Shown: piece after piece, positions 48,841 through 57,121 of the stretch
Position numbering within the stretch: position 1 is the stretch's first letter
How the letters are laid out: each line of letters begins with the position of its first letter
NCBI RefSeq assembly: GCF_001435775.1
Contig: NZ_AZFK01000077.1
Location: 62,001-126,000, forward strand
Direction: 5' to 3'
Length of the DNA stretch: 64,000 nucleotides
From: Limosilactobacillus ingluviei DSM 15946
GTDB taxonomy: Bacteria > Bacillota > Bacilli > Lactobacillales > Lactobacillaceae
Program-made: the position numbers and the translations under genes
The notes under the pieces: model-generated
Seen by the model: the letters and a program-made list of their open reading frames with translations, nothing else
Told to the model about the DNA's origin: nothing
The model's database searches: none

Positions 48841-49613
48841 TAGTCGGCCCCCCTTTCCATCATCGTAAACAGATCCTGATACGTAACCGCCTTGATCTCA
48901 AAGGCCGCTTCCAAGAGATCATGCTTTTCAAGGTAGCTAACGGCTTCCTTTGCGGTTTTCGTATAGTGAATCACTTGGTGACCCGCTAAAACAATTTTGT
49001 AGTTCGGCTGCTGAGCCAAAAATTGTTGCTTCTCCCCATAAAAACCGATCGTACCGTGCTTTAAAAATAAGATTTTATTTGCATGGGCTAACTCTTCGAG
49101 GCGATGCGTAGTAAACAGCAAAATCGTCTGGGGATTTTCTTGACAGTAGGTATCGATCAACGCCCAAATTTGAGTCTGAAATTGGACATCAATCCCCGCG
49201 GTCAGTTCATCTAAAATTAATAATTGTGGTTGGCTGGCCGTGGCTCGAAAGTAATTAACAATCCGCTTTTGGCCACCAGAGAGCTGCCCATACGGCATGG
49301 TTGGCTCAATTCCAAACTCGCTGATTTGCCTTAAGGCACCCTTCATCTCACGGTTACTCAAACGGCAACTTAAGTTTTGCCGGACCGTTAATTCGTCATC
49401 TAAGAGGTTCCCTTGGAAAACCGTGCCAATTTTGATGTCGGCAAGCTCAATGTTGCCCGCATCAACTGGCGTCAAGCCCATTAAACTGTTAAGCAACGTG
49501 GTTTTGCCTGCGCCGTTCACCCCAATCAGGGCAATTCGCTCGCCGGGTTCAAAGGTGGCGGAAATATTTTGCAAAATTGATTGTTTAGAAAGGTTATCGA
49601 TTTTAACTTTCAT
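48840..49613 (-). CDS. ABC transporter ATP-binding protein
   Basis: The 257-residue ATPase starts MKVKIDNLSKQS at 49613 behind AGAGGTGA. It has Walker A GVNGAGKTT (about 33-41), the Q-loop in GTVFQGN, signature YGQLSGGQKR, Walker B LLILDELTAGID and the switch His in FTTHRLEEL. The usual Pro after the catalytic Glu (DEP) is Leu here. The residues after about 210 form an accessory domain. It works with the permease directly downstream. The longer frame by three codons is not needed. Confidence 0.85.
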   Translation of the reverse strand: MKVKIDNLSKQSILQNISATFEPGERIALIGVNGAGKTTLLNSLMGLTPVDAGNIELADIKIGTVFQGNLLDDELTVRQNLSCRLSNREMKGALRQISEFGIEPTMPYGQLSGGQKRIVNYFRATASQPQLLILDELTAGIDVQFQTQIWALIDTYCQENPQTILLFTTHRLEELAHANKILFLKHGTIGFYGEKQQFLAQQPNYKIVLAGHQVIHYTKTAKEAVSYLEKHDLLEAAFEIKAVTYQDLFTMMERGAD

Positions 49614-49869
49614 TGGGATCACCTCTCAAAGTAATGGCTATTTTCCTGATTAAGACATCCAAACGACGGATTACAAAAAACTACAAGATCATCTTTTTCA
49701 TTTATAAGTAGATTACTTAACAATATCATAGTACTTATTGAAAAAAATGCAACGTTTTCAAAAAAATAAAATCTGACAATAATTATGTCACAATCGAGAC
49801 TTGATTGTTTTAAATAAACATAGGGCAACATTCAGGTTGTGTCATTTTAGCCACACCGCATCCCCTAGC

Positions 49870-49956
49870 ACCGAATACGTCAGTGAAGGGACCAAATTAC
49901 AGGTTGAACTGGCGCCCAAGGATCTGCCGCGGGTGGAAAAATACCGTGTAATGTAA
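49870..49956 (+). pseudogene. hflX: Duplicated last 28 codons of hflX
   Basis: The frame TEYVSEGTKLQVELAPKDLP and then RVEKYRVM, stop, matches residues 400-427 of HflX without a single amino-acid change. It has no start and is a duplication relic. Confidence 0.85.
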
Positions 49957-50024
49957 ACAACCAGCCCCCTGACTTAACGGAAGCGAGCAAAATGCGCTCG
50001 CCAAAGCCAGGGGGCTGGTTTAAT

Positions 50025-50077
50025 TTAATGTTTAATGCGCTGATTGGTTAAGGTAAACCGAGCCTAGGGACAGCGTC
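50025..50077 (-). pseudogene. 3' relic of an ABC permease gene
   Basis: The last codons read LTNQRIKH before TAA (50027-50025). The intact permease at 48028 ends LTNQRFKH. The remainder has a deletion of about 23 bases and stops matching near 50077. Confidence 0.7.
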
Positions 50078-50087
50078 TGTTGCCATC

Positions 50088-50408
50088 CTACTGTTGCTTA
50101 GGATGAAAAAGTTCATTATGACTGCCAAGGCGCATAAAGCGAAACACTCTTCGCTTATTAATCTCGGTGTAGATAATTAACAAATCAACTTTCCCATCAA
50201 GTAAGTGGAAATCCATGTTACCGGCGTAGGGTAATGACGGATCGACTAGCTCATGCGGATTGTATTCGGTCGGAATTTCACCGTATTCAAGGATGTAGTC
50301 AATAATTTCTTGCAGCTCAGCCTGAAGATTATCAGCTTTCTTTCGCCACCGATTTACATCCAGCTTGAATTGACGATCAAAGCTGACCTGCCAGTTTTTA
50401 TTAGTCAT
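50088..50408 (-). CDS. RelE/YafQ-family mRNA interferase toxin
   Basis: The 106-residue toxin of the YafQ/RelE fold has DRQFKLDVNRWRKKADNL in front and DFHLLDGKVDLLIIYTEINKRRVFRFMRLGSHNELF at the back. The latter carries the family's conserved His and Phe near the end. It cleaves mRNA on the ribosome when released from its antitoxin. The ATG overlaps the antitoxin stop by 8 bases (ATGACTAA), the standard antitoxin-first order. Confidence 0.87.
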   Translation of the reverse strand: MTNKNWQVSFDRQFKLDVNRWRKKADNLQAELQEIIDYILEYGEIPTEYNPHELVDPSLPYAGNMDFHLLDGKVDLLIIYTEINKRRVFRFMRLGSHNELFHPKQQ

Positions 50409-50721
50409 TGAAAAGTTCCTTTATGGCCTCGTCAGTGTTATCAAAGGTTTTCGCAGTATTAGGGAGTAGTCCTTCTTCTTCGGCAAAGGCCCGCACAATC
50501 GCTTTTCGCGTTTTGTCATTAAAGGTTACCCGCTCAACTTTTGGCGCAGTCTTGATTTCAAACGGCACCTTGCCTTGGATGAGAAATTGCTTTGCCGCCA
50601 TGGTGAAATAGCCATTGATCGTCATCCCCACACTAGCCAAGCCTTCACTTAATTCTTTCCGCAACTCGGGATCTAAGCGGACGGTAGAACCGGTTTTGAC
50701 CTTGGACGTTGATGCAGCCAT
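50401..50721 (-). CDS. RelB/DinJ-family antitoxin
   Basis: The 106-residue antitoxin has a ribbon-helix-helix DNA-binding N-terminus (VKTGSTVRLDPELRKELSEGLASVGMTINGYFTMAAKQFLI, about 7-47) and an acidic C-terminal toxin-binding tail. It heads the toxin-antitoxin operon and is expected to repress it through the palindrome at 50741-50761. Confidence 0.88.
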   Translation of the reverse strand: MAASTSKVKTGSTVRLDPELRKELSEGLASVGMTINGYFTMAAKQFLIQGKVPFEIKTAPKVERVTFNDKTRKAIVRAFAEEEGLLPNTAKTFDNTDEAIKELFND

Positions 50722-50740
50722 AATAACCCCTCCTTTTGAA

Positions 50741-50761
50741 TAGGTATCATAATGATACCTA
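50741..50761. promoter_or_regulatory. RelBE operator
   Basis: A perfect 21-bp palindrome with arms TAGGTATCAT and ATGATACCTA around A50751. It lies between the -10 (TACTAT, minus strand near 50771-50766; -35 TAGACT 17 bases further up) and the AAAGGAG of the antitoxin gene. Confidence 0.75.
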
Positions 50762-50844
50762 AATAGTATTGCAAATTGAGCAAAAAGTCTATCAATGCGA
50801 CCTCTGCTGACCTTGCGAGTTGCAATTTTTTAATAACGAAGCCC

Positions 50845-51999
50845 TTAGCCAAAGTAGGTCAAAATCGCCTGCTTATAGACTTCAATATCCTTATGGAAGG
50901 TCGAGAGCAACATGTATTCATCGACTTGGTGGGCGGTCCGGTTGCCCGGGCCAAAGACGGCGATCGTCATGTCCGGGTTGCCCTTGATCATTTCCGAGGC
51001 GTCAGTGCCAGCCGCGCTGCCGCAGATCTTGATCGACTGGTCAAAGACTTCTTCAGCCACCTGGTGGAGAATCTGGTTAAATTCACCGTGCGGATCAGTC
51101 ACCACCGGCACCTTTTGCCCCAGTAATTCCAGAGCGAGCTGGGCACCTTCTTGGCGGTTAATGCGGTCGATCAACTCCTGCAGGTGGTCTAAAATCATCA
51201 GGTTGGGTTCTTCGGGAATCGTGCGGACCTTCATGTACAAAGCGGCCGTACTCGGGACCGAATTCAGCTGCTGACCCCCTTCGATCTTGGTGACCACCGG
51301 CACGGTCTTGCCGAGGTGAGGATTTTCTGCCCCCAGGGTGGCAAAGAAGGCCTGTTGGGCCTGGTAAAAGGTCATCAAAGGCTCGATCGCGTTAAAGCCC
51401 AGTTGGGGCATCGAGCTGTGGGCGGCCTTGCCCTTGGAAGTTACTGCATAAGTTAAGGAACCCTTGTTGGCACAGTTAAGCTGGCCAAAGGAAGGTTCGG
51501 CTAAAATCATCGCGTCGACGTCGGCCAAGTAGCCAGCTTTGGTGAAGGCTTGGGCCCCTTGCATGTGGTTTTGCGGGCTCGATTCTTCGGCCACCGTCAC
51601 CAAGAGCTTCACCTTACCGCGGACCGGTTCGGTGCGATCAGCCAGCTCAAACATCGCAATGCACTCGGCCGCCAAGCCGCCCTTCATGTCGGTCGTGCCG
51701 CGGCCGTACATCTTGCCGTCCTTGATTTCAGCGCCCAGCGGTTCATGATCCCAGGCGGCTGGGTTGCCCAGGGCGACGACGTCCTCGTGGCCCTCTAAGG
51801 CAACTACCTTGTCAATCTCCCCGGTCCCAATTTCCGCGTAAAAGTTGCTGCGCCCGTTTTCGACCGGTAAGACCTGATTGTAAATTCCGCGGGCATCAAA
51901 GGCCGCCTTGAGGAAATGGGCGACCCGGTCTTCATGGCCGCCGACGGTGTTTAAGCGAATCAAATCTGCTACGAACTGTTCACGTTCCTGTTTATCCAT
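50845..51999 (-). CDS. dapE: M20-family deacylase, ArgE/DapE type (succinyl-diaminopimelate desuccinylase-like)
   Basis: The 384-residue metallopeptidase has the zinc ligand and Asp in EGHEDVVALG, GRGTTDMKGGLAAE (bridging Asp) and VAEESSPQN (catalytic Glu/ligand), and a SGS-like TSKGKAAHSSMPQLG lid domain. A His appears in GPGNRTAHQVDEY near the end. DapE would cleave N-succinyl-diaminopimelate for lysine and peptidoglycan. Many lactobacillus members of this family are promiscuous peptidases or acetylornithine deacetylases, so the gene name is tentative. The start is GTG/ATG 51999 with AAGGAG. Confidence 0.8.
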   Translation of the reverse strand: MDKQEREQFVADLIRLNTVGGHEDRVAHFLKAAFDARGIYNQVLPVENGRSNFYAEIGTGEIDKVVALEGHEDVVALGNPAAWDHEPLGAEIKDGKMYGRGTTDMKGGLAAECIAMFELADRTEPVRGKVKLLVTVAEESSPQNHMQGAQAFTKAGYLADVDAMILAEPSFGQLNCANKGSLTYAVTSKGKAAHSSMPQLGFNAIEPLMTFYQAQQAFFATLGAENPHLGKTVPVVTKIEGGQQLNSVPSTAALYMKVRTIPEEPNLMILDHLQELIDRINRQEGAQLALELLGQKVPVVTDPHGEFNQILHQVAEEVFDQSIKICGSAAGTDASEMIKGNPDMTIAVFGPGNRTAHQVDEYMLLSTFHKDIEVYKQAILTYFG

Positions 52000-52008
52000 G
52001 TGTTCTCC

Positions 52009-52584
52009 TTAGTTAATGCGAGTAACGGCACCGAGCTGGCGCACGGTTTCGACGCCATCATGGTGGTTTAAGTAGGCCACCAACTTCGGCAAGCTAACCG
52101 CCCCGAGGTACTGGTACTGGCGGCTGTCACCGAGCTGGTAAAAATTAATCGTTTGGTTGGCTTCGACGGTGTAGGCCAGCATGGCGTCAATTTCGCCCGG
52201 CGCCAGGCGGTATAGCGTCATCTGACTGGAATGGGCCAGCGGGGCAGCTTGGCTTTTCTTAGCCACGATCAACTGCTGGTGATCCAACGCCCCGGTTAAA
52301 TTCGCCGGGTACAGCGAAGTCGCAAACTGGTGCCCGCCGTAAACCAAGACCGCCGCGGCCAACTCCGGCGGCGTCAGGTTGGTCGTCAAGTGATCCTTTC
52401 CTGAGGTACTGCTGCTAATTTGCTTTGACTGGGTGGTCGCAGAACTGGTCGAGTGCGTTAGGTGCGACGAAGTAGTGATTCTGGATTGGTGATGGAAATA
52501 ATAGGCGCTACCCCCCGCCACCAAAATGATGATGACCACCAGGCCCCACCACTTGGCGGCACGGGTGCGCGGTTTGCCTGCCAT
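52009..52584 (-). CDS. Membrane-anchored protein with a small lipoprotein-like domain
   Basis: A 191-residue protein with a basic head (MAGKPRTRAAKWW), one TM segment (about 14-32), a Ser/Thr linker (33-65) and an outer domain starting LTPPELAAAVLVYGGHQF. The start is ATG 52584, 7 bases behind GGAGGAATT; the longer frame contains that site. The domain opening resembles the lipoprotein at 27107-27670. Function is unknown. It is encoded just upstream of dapE in the same direction. Confidence 0.68.
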   Translation of the reverse strand: MAGKPRTRAAKWWGLVVIIILVAGGSAYYFHHQSRITTSSHLTHSTSSATTQSKQISSSTSGKDHLTTNLTPPELAAAVLVYGGHQFATSLYPANLTGALDHQQLIVAKKSQAAPLAHSSQMTLYRLAPGEIDAMLAYTVEANQTINFYQLGDSRQYQYLGAVSLPKLVAYLNHHDGVETVRQLGAVTRIN

Positions 52585-52677
52585 GATAAATTCCTCCTCT
52601 GCCATGCGACCCTGCCAATATTTTTTACTATCTTAGCTGATTTTGTGATCAATGAAAAGCAAGCAGGTGTTTATGCG

Positions 52678-52717
52678 TAAAAAAAGTGGGGCCCTCAACG
52701 GTACCTCACTTTTGAAG
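52678..52717 (-). terminator. Terminator of the YhgE-like gene
   Basis: On the minus strand AAAAGTG-GG pairs with CC-CCACTTTTTTT. Confidence 0.7.
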
Positions 52718-55228
52718 TTAGATAGTTTGATCGCGGTCTTGCAGGTGCATCCCGTCATCATCATGTTCTGGCCCAAGCAATTCTTGGTTGTTGTCCAATT
52801 CGGACTTGCCAGCGAAGTGGTGCTTTTGCAGCCAGATCATGGCCAGCAAGCTCAAGATGACAAAGACGACGATAATCCCGGTCAAGACACTGTTACAGAA
52901 GGCCACATAGTGTTCCCCGAGCCCACCGGAGATCCCGTTACGCAAACCTAAGATCGAGTAGGTCATTGGCAGGTACCAGTGAATGACGTTGTAGAACTTC
53001 ATCGTGACTTCCATTGGGAAGGTCCCCCCGGAACCCCCGAGTTGTAACATCAACAGGACCATGGCCACGAACCGGCCTGGGTTGTCGAAGGTCATCGACA
53101 AGAACATTACCAGGGCAAATGAGGCCCAGGCAAACAGCGTCAGCGTCAGGAAGAAGGACGGCACGTGCTTGACTTCCAAGCCCAGCGCCATCATAATGCC
53201 CCCTTCGGCCACGGCCATCGCTAAAGCAACCAGGGCTTCAACGGCGACCTTGCTTGCCCACCAACTGGAGGCCTTGCGTCCTTGCAAAGCGACCCGCCGG
53301 ATTGGGTAAACAAAGTTGAAGACCAAGGCCCCCACGTAAATCGCCACGGACAGCACGTACGGTGCTAAGGCGTGCCCATAGTTTGGCACGTAGGAGTAAG
53401 ACTTGTGTTTCAAAGTCGTTGGCTTGGCGATCATGTCCGCCGTCTTGTCGGACGTGCGAATCGAGTTGACCTGCTTAGCCCCGGCGGCCAGCTTGTCAGC
53501 CAGTTCGCCAGCCCCGGCATTCAATTGGGTAATCCCGCTGACCAGTTGTGGCGTGTTGGCGTTTAATTCCGCCGTCCCGGTCGCTAACTTCGCGACCCCA
53601 GCCACTAAGGTTGGCACTTGGCGGTTGAGCATTTGCAAGCTCGAAGCCAAGGTGTTGGCCCCGCTGGTCAGTTGCCCAGAGTTGGCGGCCAGTTGGTTAG
53701 CACCGGCCGCGGCTTGGTCAACGCCAGCCGTGTATTGGTCAATCCCAGCGACTAACTTGTTGATGTCGTTTGGATTGATGCCATTCAGTTTATCCAACAT
53801 CCCGGATGCTTGCAGCTGCTTCATTGTCGCACTTAAACCATTCAACTGGTTCAACAAGTCCTTTGAATCATTCATCATTTTGTTGGCACTACTTAAGGTT
53901 TGATTCATAGTTGCCATTTGGCCCAACAAACCTTGAACAGTCCCTAACTGTTGCTTGGCACTGGTTAAGCTCGTTTGCAGTCCGTTTGCTGCATTAGCTG
54001 CCGTCTGCGCCCCAGCACCAGCTTGCTTTGCACCAGCCCCAACGGCTTGGACTTGAGCCATGATCTTGGCCTTTTCCTCGGCACTCATGTCAGATGAACT
54101 TTGAACAATCCCAGCAATCGTTTGGGCCGCGGCTCCCGCGCTAGTAGCACCGCTCTTAACATCGTTCAAGCCACCGGCAATCCCGCTTTGCGCTTGACTA
54201 GCAGCCGTATTCAAATCGCTGATTGAGCCGTTGAGCTTTTCCACATCAACTTTTTGCAATTGACTTTGGATCGTTCCTAACTGTTGTTGCAAACTATTAA
54301 TTTGATTGCCCAGGGCGCTGGCCTTACCTACTGAATCCATTAACTGACCAGTATTGAGTTGACCAAGCATCCCTTTCATCGCAGTCAAGCTACCAGCCGC
54401 TGACTGCAGCTGACCGGCCCCGGCCCGTAAAGCACCAGAGTTGGCCGTCAGTTGACCGAGCCCGTTTTGCAGCTGACCAACTCCGCCGGTATACTGAGCG
54501 ATCCCGCTAGCCAGCTGCCCACTCCCGTTGGCCAGTTGGCTGGCCCCGGAGCCCAAGGCGCCGACGCTGGAGTTCAGGGTTTGAACCCCGGTATTGACCT
54601 GGCTGACCCCGGCCGCGTAGGCCGCAAAGCCGCTGTTCAGCGTGCTGGTCCCGCCCGCCAGTTGGCCGGCGCCATCCGCCGCGGTAGTCATCCCCTTGCC
54701 CACAGCTTTCAAAGCCTTAAAGGTCGCCTTGGAGTAGGCCTTAGTAACTTGGTAGCGAATCTCTTGGTTGAGCTTGTTCATTCCCAGTTCACTAATCACT
54801 TCGGCAATGTAGTTCAACGATCCATTCGTTTCGTACTTAACTTCCATCTTTTGTGGGTGCTTGTTTAAGACCGTCGTCGCATCCTGGGAGAAGTTCTTTG
54901 GAATCGTTACGACCGTATAGTATTGCCGGTGCCGCAGCCCGTAGTGGGCCTTTTTAGCGGAGACAAACTCCCACTTCAAGTCCTTATTCTTCTTTAATTC
55001 CTTGACCGTGTCCCGTCCGACAGCCATCGTCTTGCCCTGGTATTCGACCGGGACGTCCTTGTTAACCACGGCGACCGGTAAATCGCCGGTGTTGCCGTAC
55101 GGATCCCATACTGACTTCAAGAAGAAGATGCTGTATAAAAACGGGATAAAACAAACCACAAAGACGGATAACCGCAAAAGCTTGTTTCGCCAGATGTGAC
55201 GAAACTCTGCCTTAATCATTTCCCACAT
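52718..55228 (-). CDS. YhgE/Pip-domain membrane protein
   Basis: The 836-residue membrane protein has one TM helix (about 18-38), an extracellular N-domain (VNKDVPVEYQGKTMAVGRD...), and a very long helical stalk made of heptad-like SGxxQL/AxGxxQL repeats (about 180-610). Five TM helices form the end (about 640-810), followed by an acidic/His cytoplasmic tail. The layout is that of YhgE, Pip (phage infection protein) and type VII/ABC-2-like exporters. In lactobacilli its expression is usually set by an adjacent TetR protein, present here at 55268. The central stalk is AT-richer than both ends. Confidence 0.85.
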   Translation of the reverse strand: MWEMIKAEFRHIWRNKLLRLSVFVVCFIPFLYSIFFLKSVWDPYGNTGDLPVAVVNKDVPVEYQGKTMAVGRDTVKELKKNKDLKWEFVSAKKAHYGLRHRQYYTVVTIPKNFSQDATTVLNKHPQKMEVKYETNGSLNYIAEVISELGMNKLNQEIRYQVTKAYSKATFKALKAVGKGMTTAADGAGQLAGGTSTLNSGFAAYAAGVSQVNTGVQTLNSSVGALGSGASQLANGSGQLASGIAQYTGGVGQLQNGLGQLTANSGALRAGAGQLQSAAGSLTAMKGMLGQLNTGQLMDSVGKASALGNQINSLQQQLGTIQSQLQKVDVEKLNGSISDLNTAASQAQSGIAGGLNDVKSGATSAGAAAQTIAGIVQSSSDMSAEEKAKIMAQVQAVGAGAKQAGAGAQTAANAANGLQTSLTSAKQQLGTVQGLLGQMATMNQTLSSANKMMNDSKDLLNQLNGLSATMKQLQASGMLDKLNGINPNDINKLVAGIDQYTAGVDQAAAGANQLAANSGQLTSGANTLASSLQMLNRQVPTLVAGVAKLATGTAELNANTPQLVSGITQLNAGAGELADKLAAGAKQVNSIRTSDKTADMIAKPTTLKHKSYSYVPNYGHALAPYVLSVAIYVGALVFNFVYPIRRVALQGRKASSWWASKVAVEALVALAMAVAEGGIMMALGLEVKHVPSFFLTLTLFAWASFALVMFLSMTFDNPGRFVAMVLLMLQLGGSGGTFPMEVTMKFYNVIHWYLPMTYSILGLRNGISGGLGEHYVAFCNSVLTGIIVVFVILSLLAMIWLQKHHFAGKSELDNNQELLGPEHDDDGMHLQDRDQTI

Positions 55229-55267
55229 ATCTCTTTCTGCCCTCTTTCGTCTGGTGTTAGTAATTGG

Positions 55268-55816
55268 CTAGGCCTCGACTTGCGGTAAGACCTTAATGGC
55301 GCGCTTGACAAAGCTGATCACTTCTTCATCGGAAATGTCGTAGTTTTGTTCTTGCCACCAGTAGAGCGCCCCCATGATCGCTCCACTAATGGAATAAGCC
55401 GCCAGCGCTGGGTTGGGTGCGTTGTGCAGGACTTGGACGATCGCCGCATCGCGCGGCCCCTTATCGCGCAAGCCCAAGAGAATTTCGCTGCACATCCGCA
55501 TCAATTCGGAATACAGGGAATCCCGACTCCCCGTGGTCGTCAAATTCCGAAAGAACTTCTTGTGCTGGTTGACGTAAGTAATCAAGGTTTCGATCAATTC
55601 GTCTTCCGTCAGCGACTGTTCCCACAGCGTACTCAAGCGCTGGTTAATGGTCTGCTCCAGCAAATCGTACTTATCATGGAAATAACGATAGAAGCTGCTC
55701 CGGTGCAGGAGTGCTTCATTACAAATCTGATCAACCGTCAACCGTTCAAAAGGTTGATTTTCGAGCAACGTTTCCAAGGCATTTTGAAAATCCCGGACGG
55801 TGCGATTCATCTTCAT
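55268..55816 (-). CDS. TetR-family regulator
   Basis: The 182-residue repressor has an N-terminal HTH (LTVDQICNEALLHRSSFYRYFHDKYDLL, about 27-54) and a helical ligand domain. The start MKMNRT at 55816 is behind AAAGGGGGAG and downstream of the promoter's TATAAT (55856-55851). The longer frame from 55852 begins at the transcript start and is rejected. It most likely controls the adjacent YhgE-like gene. Confidence 0.85.
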   Translation of the reverse strand: MKMNRTVRDFQNALETLLENQPFERLTVDQICNEALLHRSSFYRYFHDKYDLLEQTINQRLSTLWEQSLTEDELIETLITYVNQHKKFFRNLTTTGSRDSLYSELMRMCSEILLGLRDKGPRDAAIVQVLHNAPNPALAAYSISGAIMGALYWWQEQNYDISDEEVISFVKRAIKVLPQVEA

Positions 55817-55904
55817 CAGATTCTCCCCCTTTTTCTGTTTTCCATCGAACATTATAATTAGTCCCTTGGCAGTACAAAACCTTCAAATTGACACGTTAGT
55901 ATCT

Positions 55905-55937
55905 AAAAGAGACATTTATATTATTTTATCTCTTTTT
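55905..55937. promoter_or_regulatory. AAAAGAGA/TCTCTTTT inverted repeat
   Basis: Perfect 8-bp arms about 16 bases apart in the tetR-galM intergenic region. This is a candidate operator for the TetR protein or for galM. Confidence 0.35.
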
Positions 55938-56031
55938 GAATATTTTAGTAAATCTTTACTAGACAGGGGTTTTCTGCTACAATTTAAGCAGTCTATGCCA
56001 GTAAGCGCTTTCGAGAAGGGAGAACCAATTA

Positions 56032-57072
56032 ATGGATACTTCACAAGAAAAATTCGGCCAATTTGACGGCCAAGATGTTATTAAGTACACGCTGACCAAT
56101 GATCACAACGTCAGCATCAGCGTCTTAAACTATGGGGGGATCTGGCAAGCCTTCATGGTTCCTGGCCAAGATGGCAAGCGCCACAACCTCTTACTCAGCG
56201 CCGACAACTTTGCCGACTTGCACGCCGCTGGCTACAGCATTAACCGGGTGATCGGGCCAACGGCGGGCCGGATTGAAAACGGGGAATTTACGATCAATGG
56301 GCAAACCTACCAAGTGGACCGCAACGAAAATGGCAACACCCTGCACGGGGGCAGCACCGGTTGGGGCGACGGCCACTTCTGGGACGTAACTGTCGATGCC
56401 GACCGCGGCACGATTACTTTGACCCAAACCTTTAGTCCCGCCGACGACACTTACCCGGGGAACAAAGAGGTTGCTGTGGTTTACACCCTGGGCGAAGACG
56501 ACAGTGTGACGCTGGACTTCTACGGGGTCACGGATGCTAATACGCTCTTCAACCCGACGAACCACACTTACTGGAACCTCGCCGACGAAAGCGAACCAAC
56601 AATTGAAGGCTTGGAATTACAGCTGAACTCCAAGTACCACTTGGCCGTTAAGGACGGCAAGATCCCAACCGGAGAAAAAATCGCCAATGCGGGCACGCCG
56701 TACGACTTTAGCCAGCTGACCAGCCTCGGGGCCGCGTTAAATGAAATGTTAAAGACGCCGGAACAAGGCTTTGACGACTACTTCGAAGTAACGCCAAGTG
56801 CAACGTTGGCTCACGAACCAATTGCCATTTTGCACGACCCGAAGTCAAACCGGACGTTAAAGATGTTCTCTGATCGCAACGGGTTAGTAATGTTCTCCAC
56901 CGACGGAATTTCTAGCGACGTCAAGCTCAACCGACCGGGCCGGCCGTGGATGGCCTTAGCCTTAGAAGGGCAGACCCTGCCAGATTCGCCTCACCACTTT
57001 GATTTTGGGGACGTGACCCTGCGGCCAAACGACCCTAAGCACTACCAAATTCACTACGAAATTGAATACTAA
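56032..57072 (+). CDS. galM: Aldose 1-epimerase (mutarotase)
   Basis: The 346-residue enzyme interconverts alpha and beta anomers of glucose/galactose for the Leloir pathway. It shows GPTAGRIENGEF (about 83-94), LHGG, the catalytic His in NPTNHTYWNLAD (about 176-187) and VMFSTDG. AGAAGGGAGA lies 10 bases before the ATG. The promoter has an extended -10 (TGCTACAAT, about 55975-55983) with TTTACT 17 bases upstream. No other gal genes are adjacent. Confidence 0.9.
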   Translation: MDTSQEKFGQFDGQDVIKYTLTNDHNVSISVLNYGGIWQAFMVPGQDGKRHNLLLSADNFADLHAAGYSINRVIGPTAGRIENGEFTINGQTYQVDRNENGNTLHGGSTGWGDGHFWDVTVDADRGTITLTQTFSPADDTYPGNKEVAVVYTLGEDDSVTLDFYGVTDANTLFNPTNHTYWNLADESEPTIEGLELQLNSKYHLAVKDGKIPTGEKIANAGTPYDFSQLTSLGAALNEMLKTPEQGFDDYFEVTPSATLAHEPIAILHDPKSNRTLKMFSDRNGLVMFSTDGISSDVKLNRPGRPWMALALEGQTLPDSPHHFDFGDVTLRPNDPKHYQIHYEIEY

Positions 57073-57082
57073 TTAACGATAA

Positions 57083-57121
57083 TTAAAAACGACCGGCGAA
57101 CTTTTCACCGGTCGTTTTTAA
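57083..57121. terminator. Bidirectional terminator between galM and purB
   Basis: AAAAACGACCGG-GAA pairs with TTC-CCGGTCGTTTTT around CTT. U runs are present both ways. Confidence 0.87.

Larger units (their letters stand above)
49870..50077. repeat. Direct repeat, right copy
   Basis: Counterpart of 47873-48103. Together the copies bracket the whole ABC transporter operon. The right copy ends just before the YafQ toxin gene. Confidence 0.85.
49614..50087. other. AT-rich gap and duplicated scar upstream of the ABC genes
   Basis: This 474-base stretch holds the ABC promoter region (AT-rich, 49640-49860), then the right copy of the direct repeat with the hflX and permease 3' fragments (49870-50077). 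No intact gene lies here. Confidence 0.65.
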
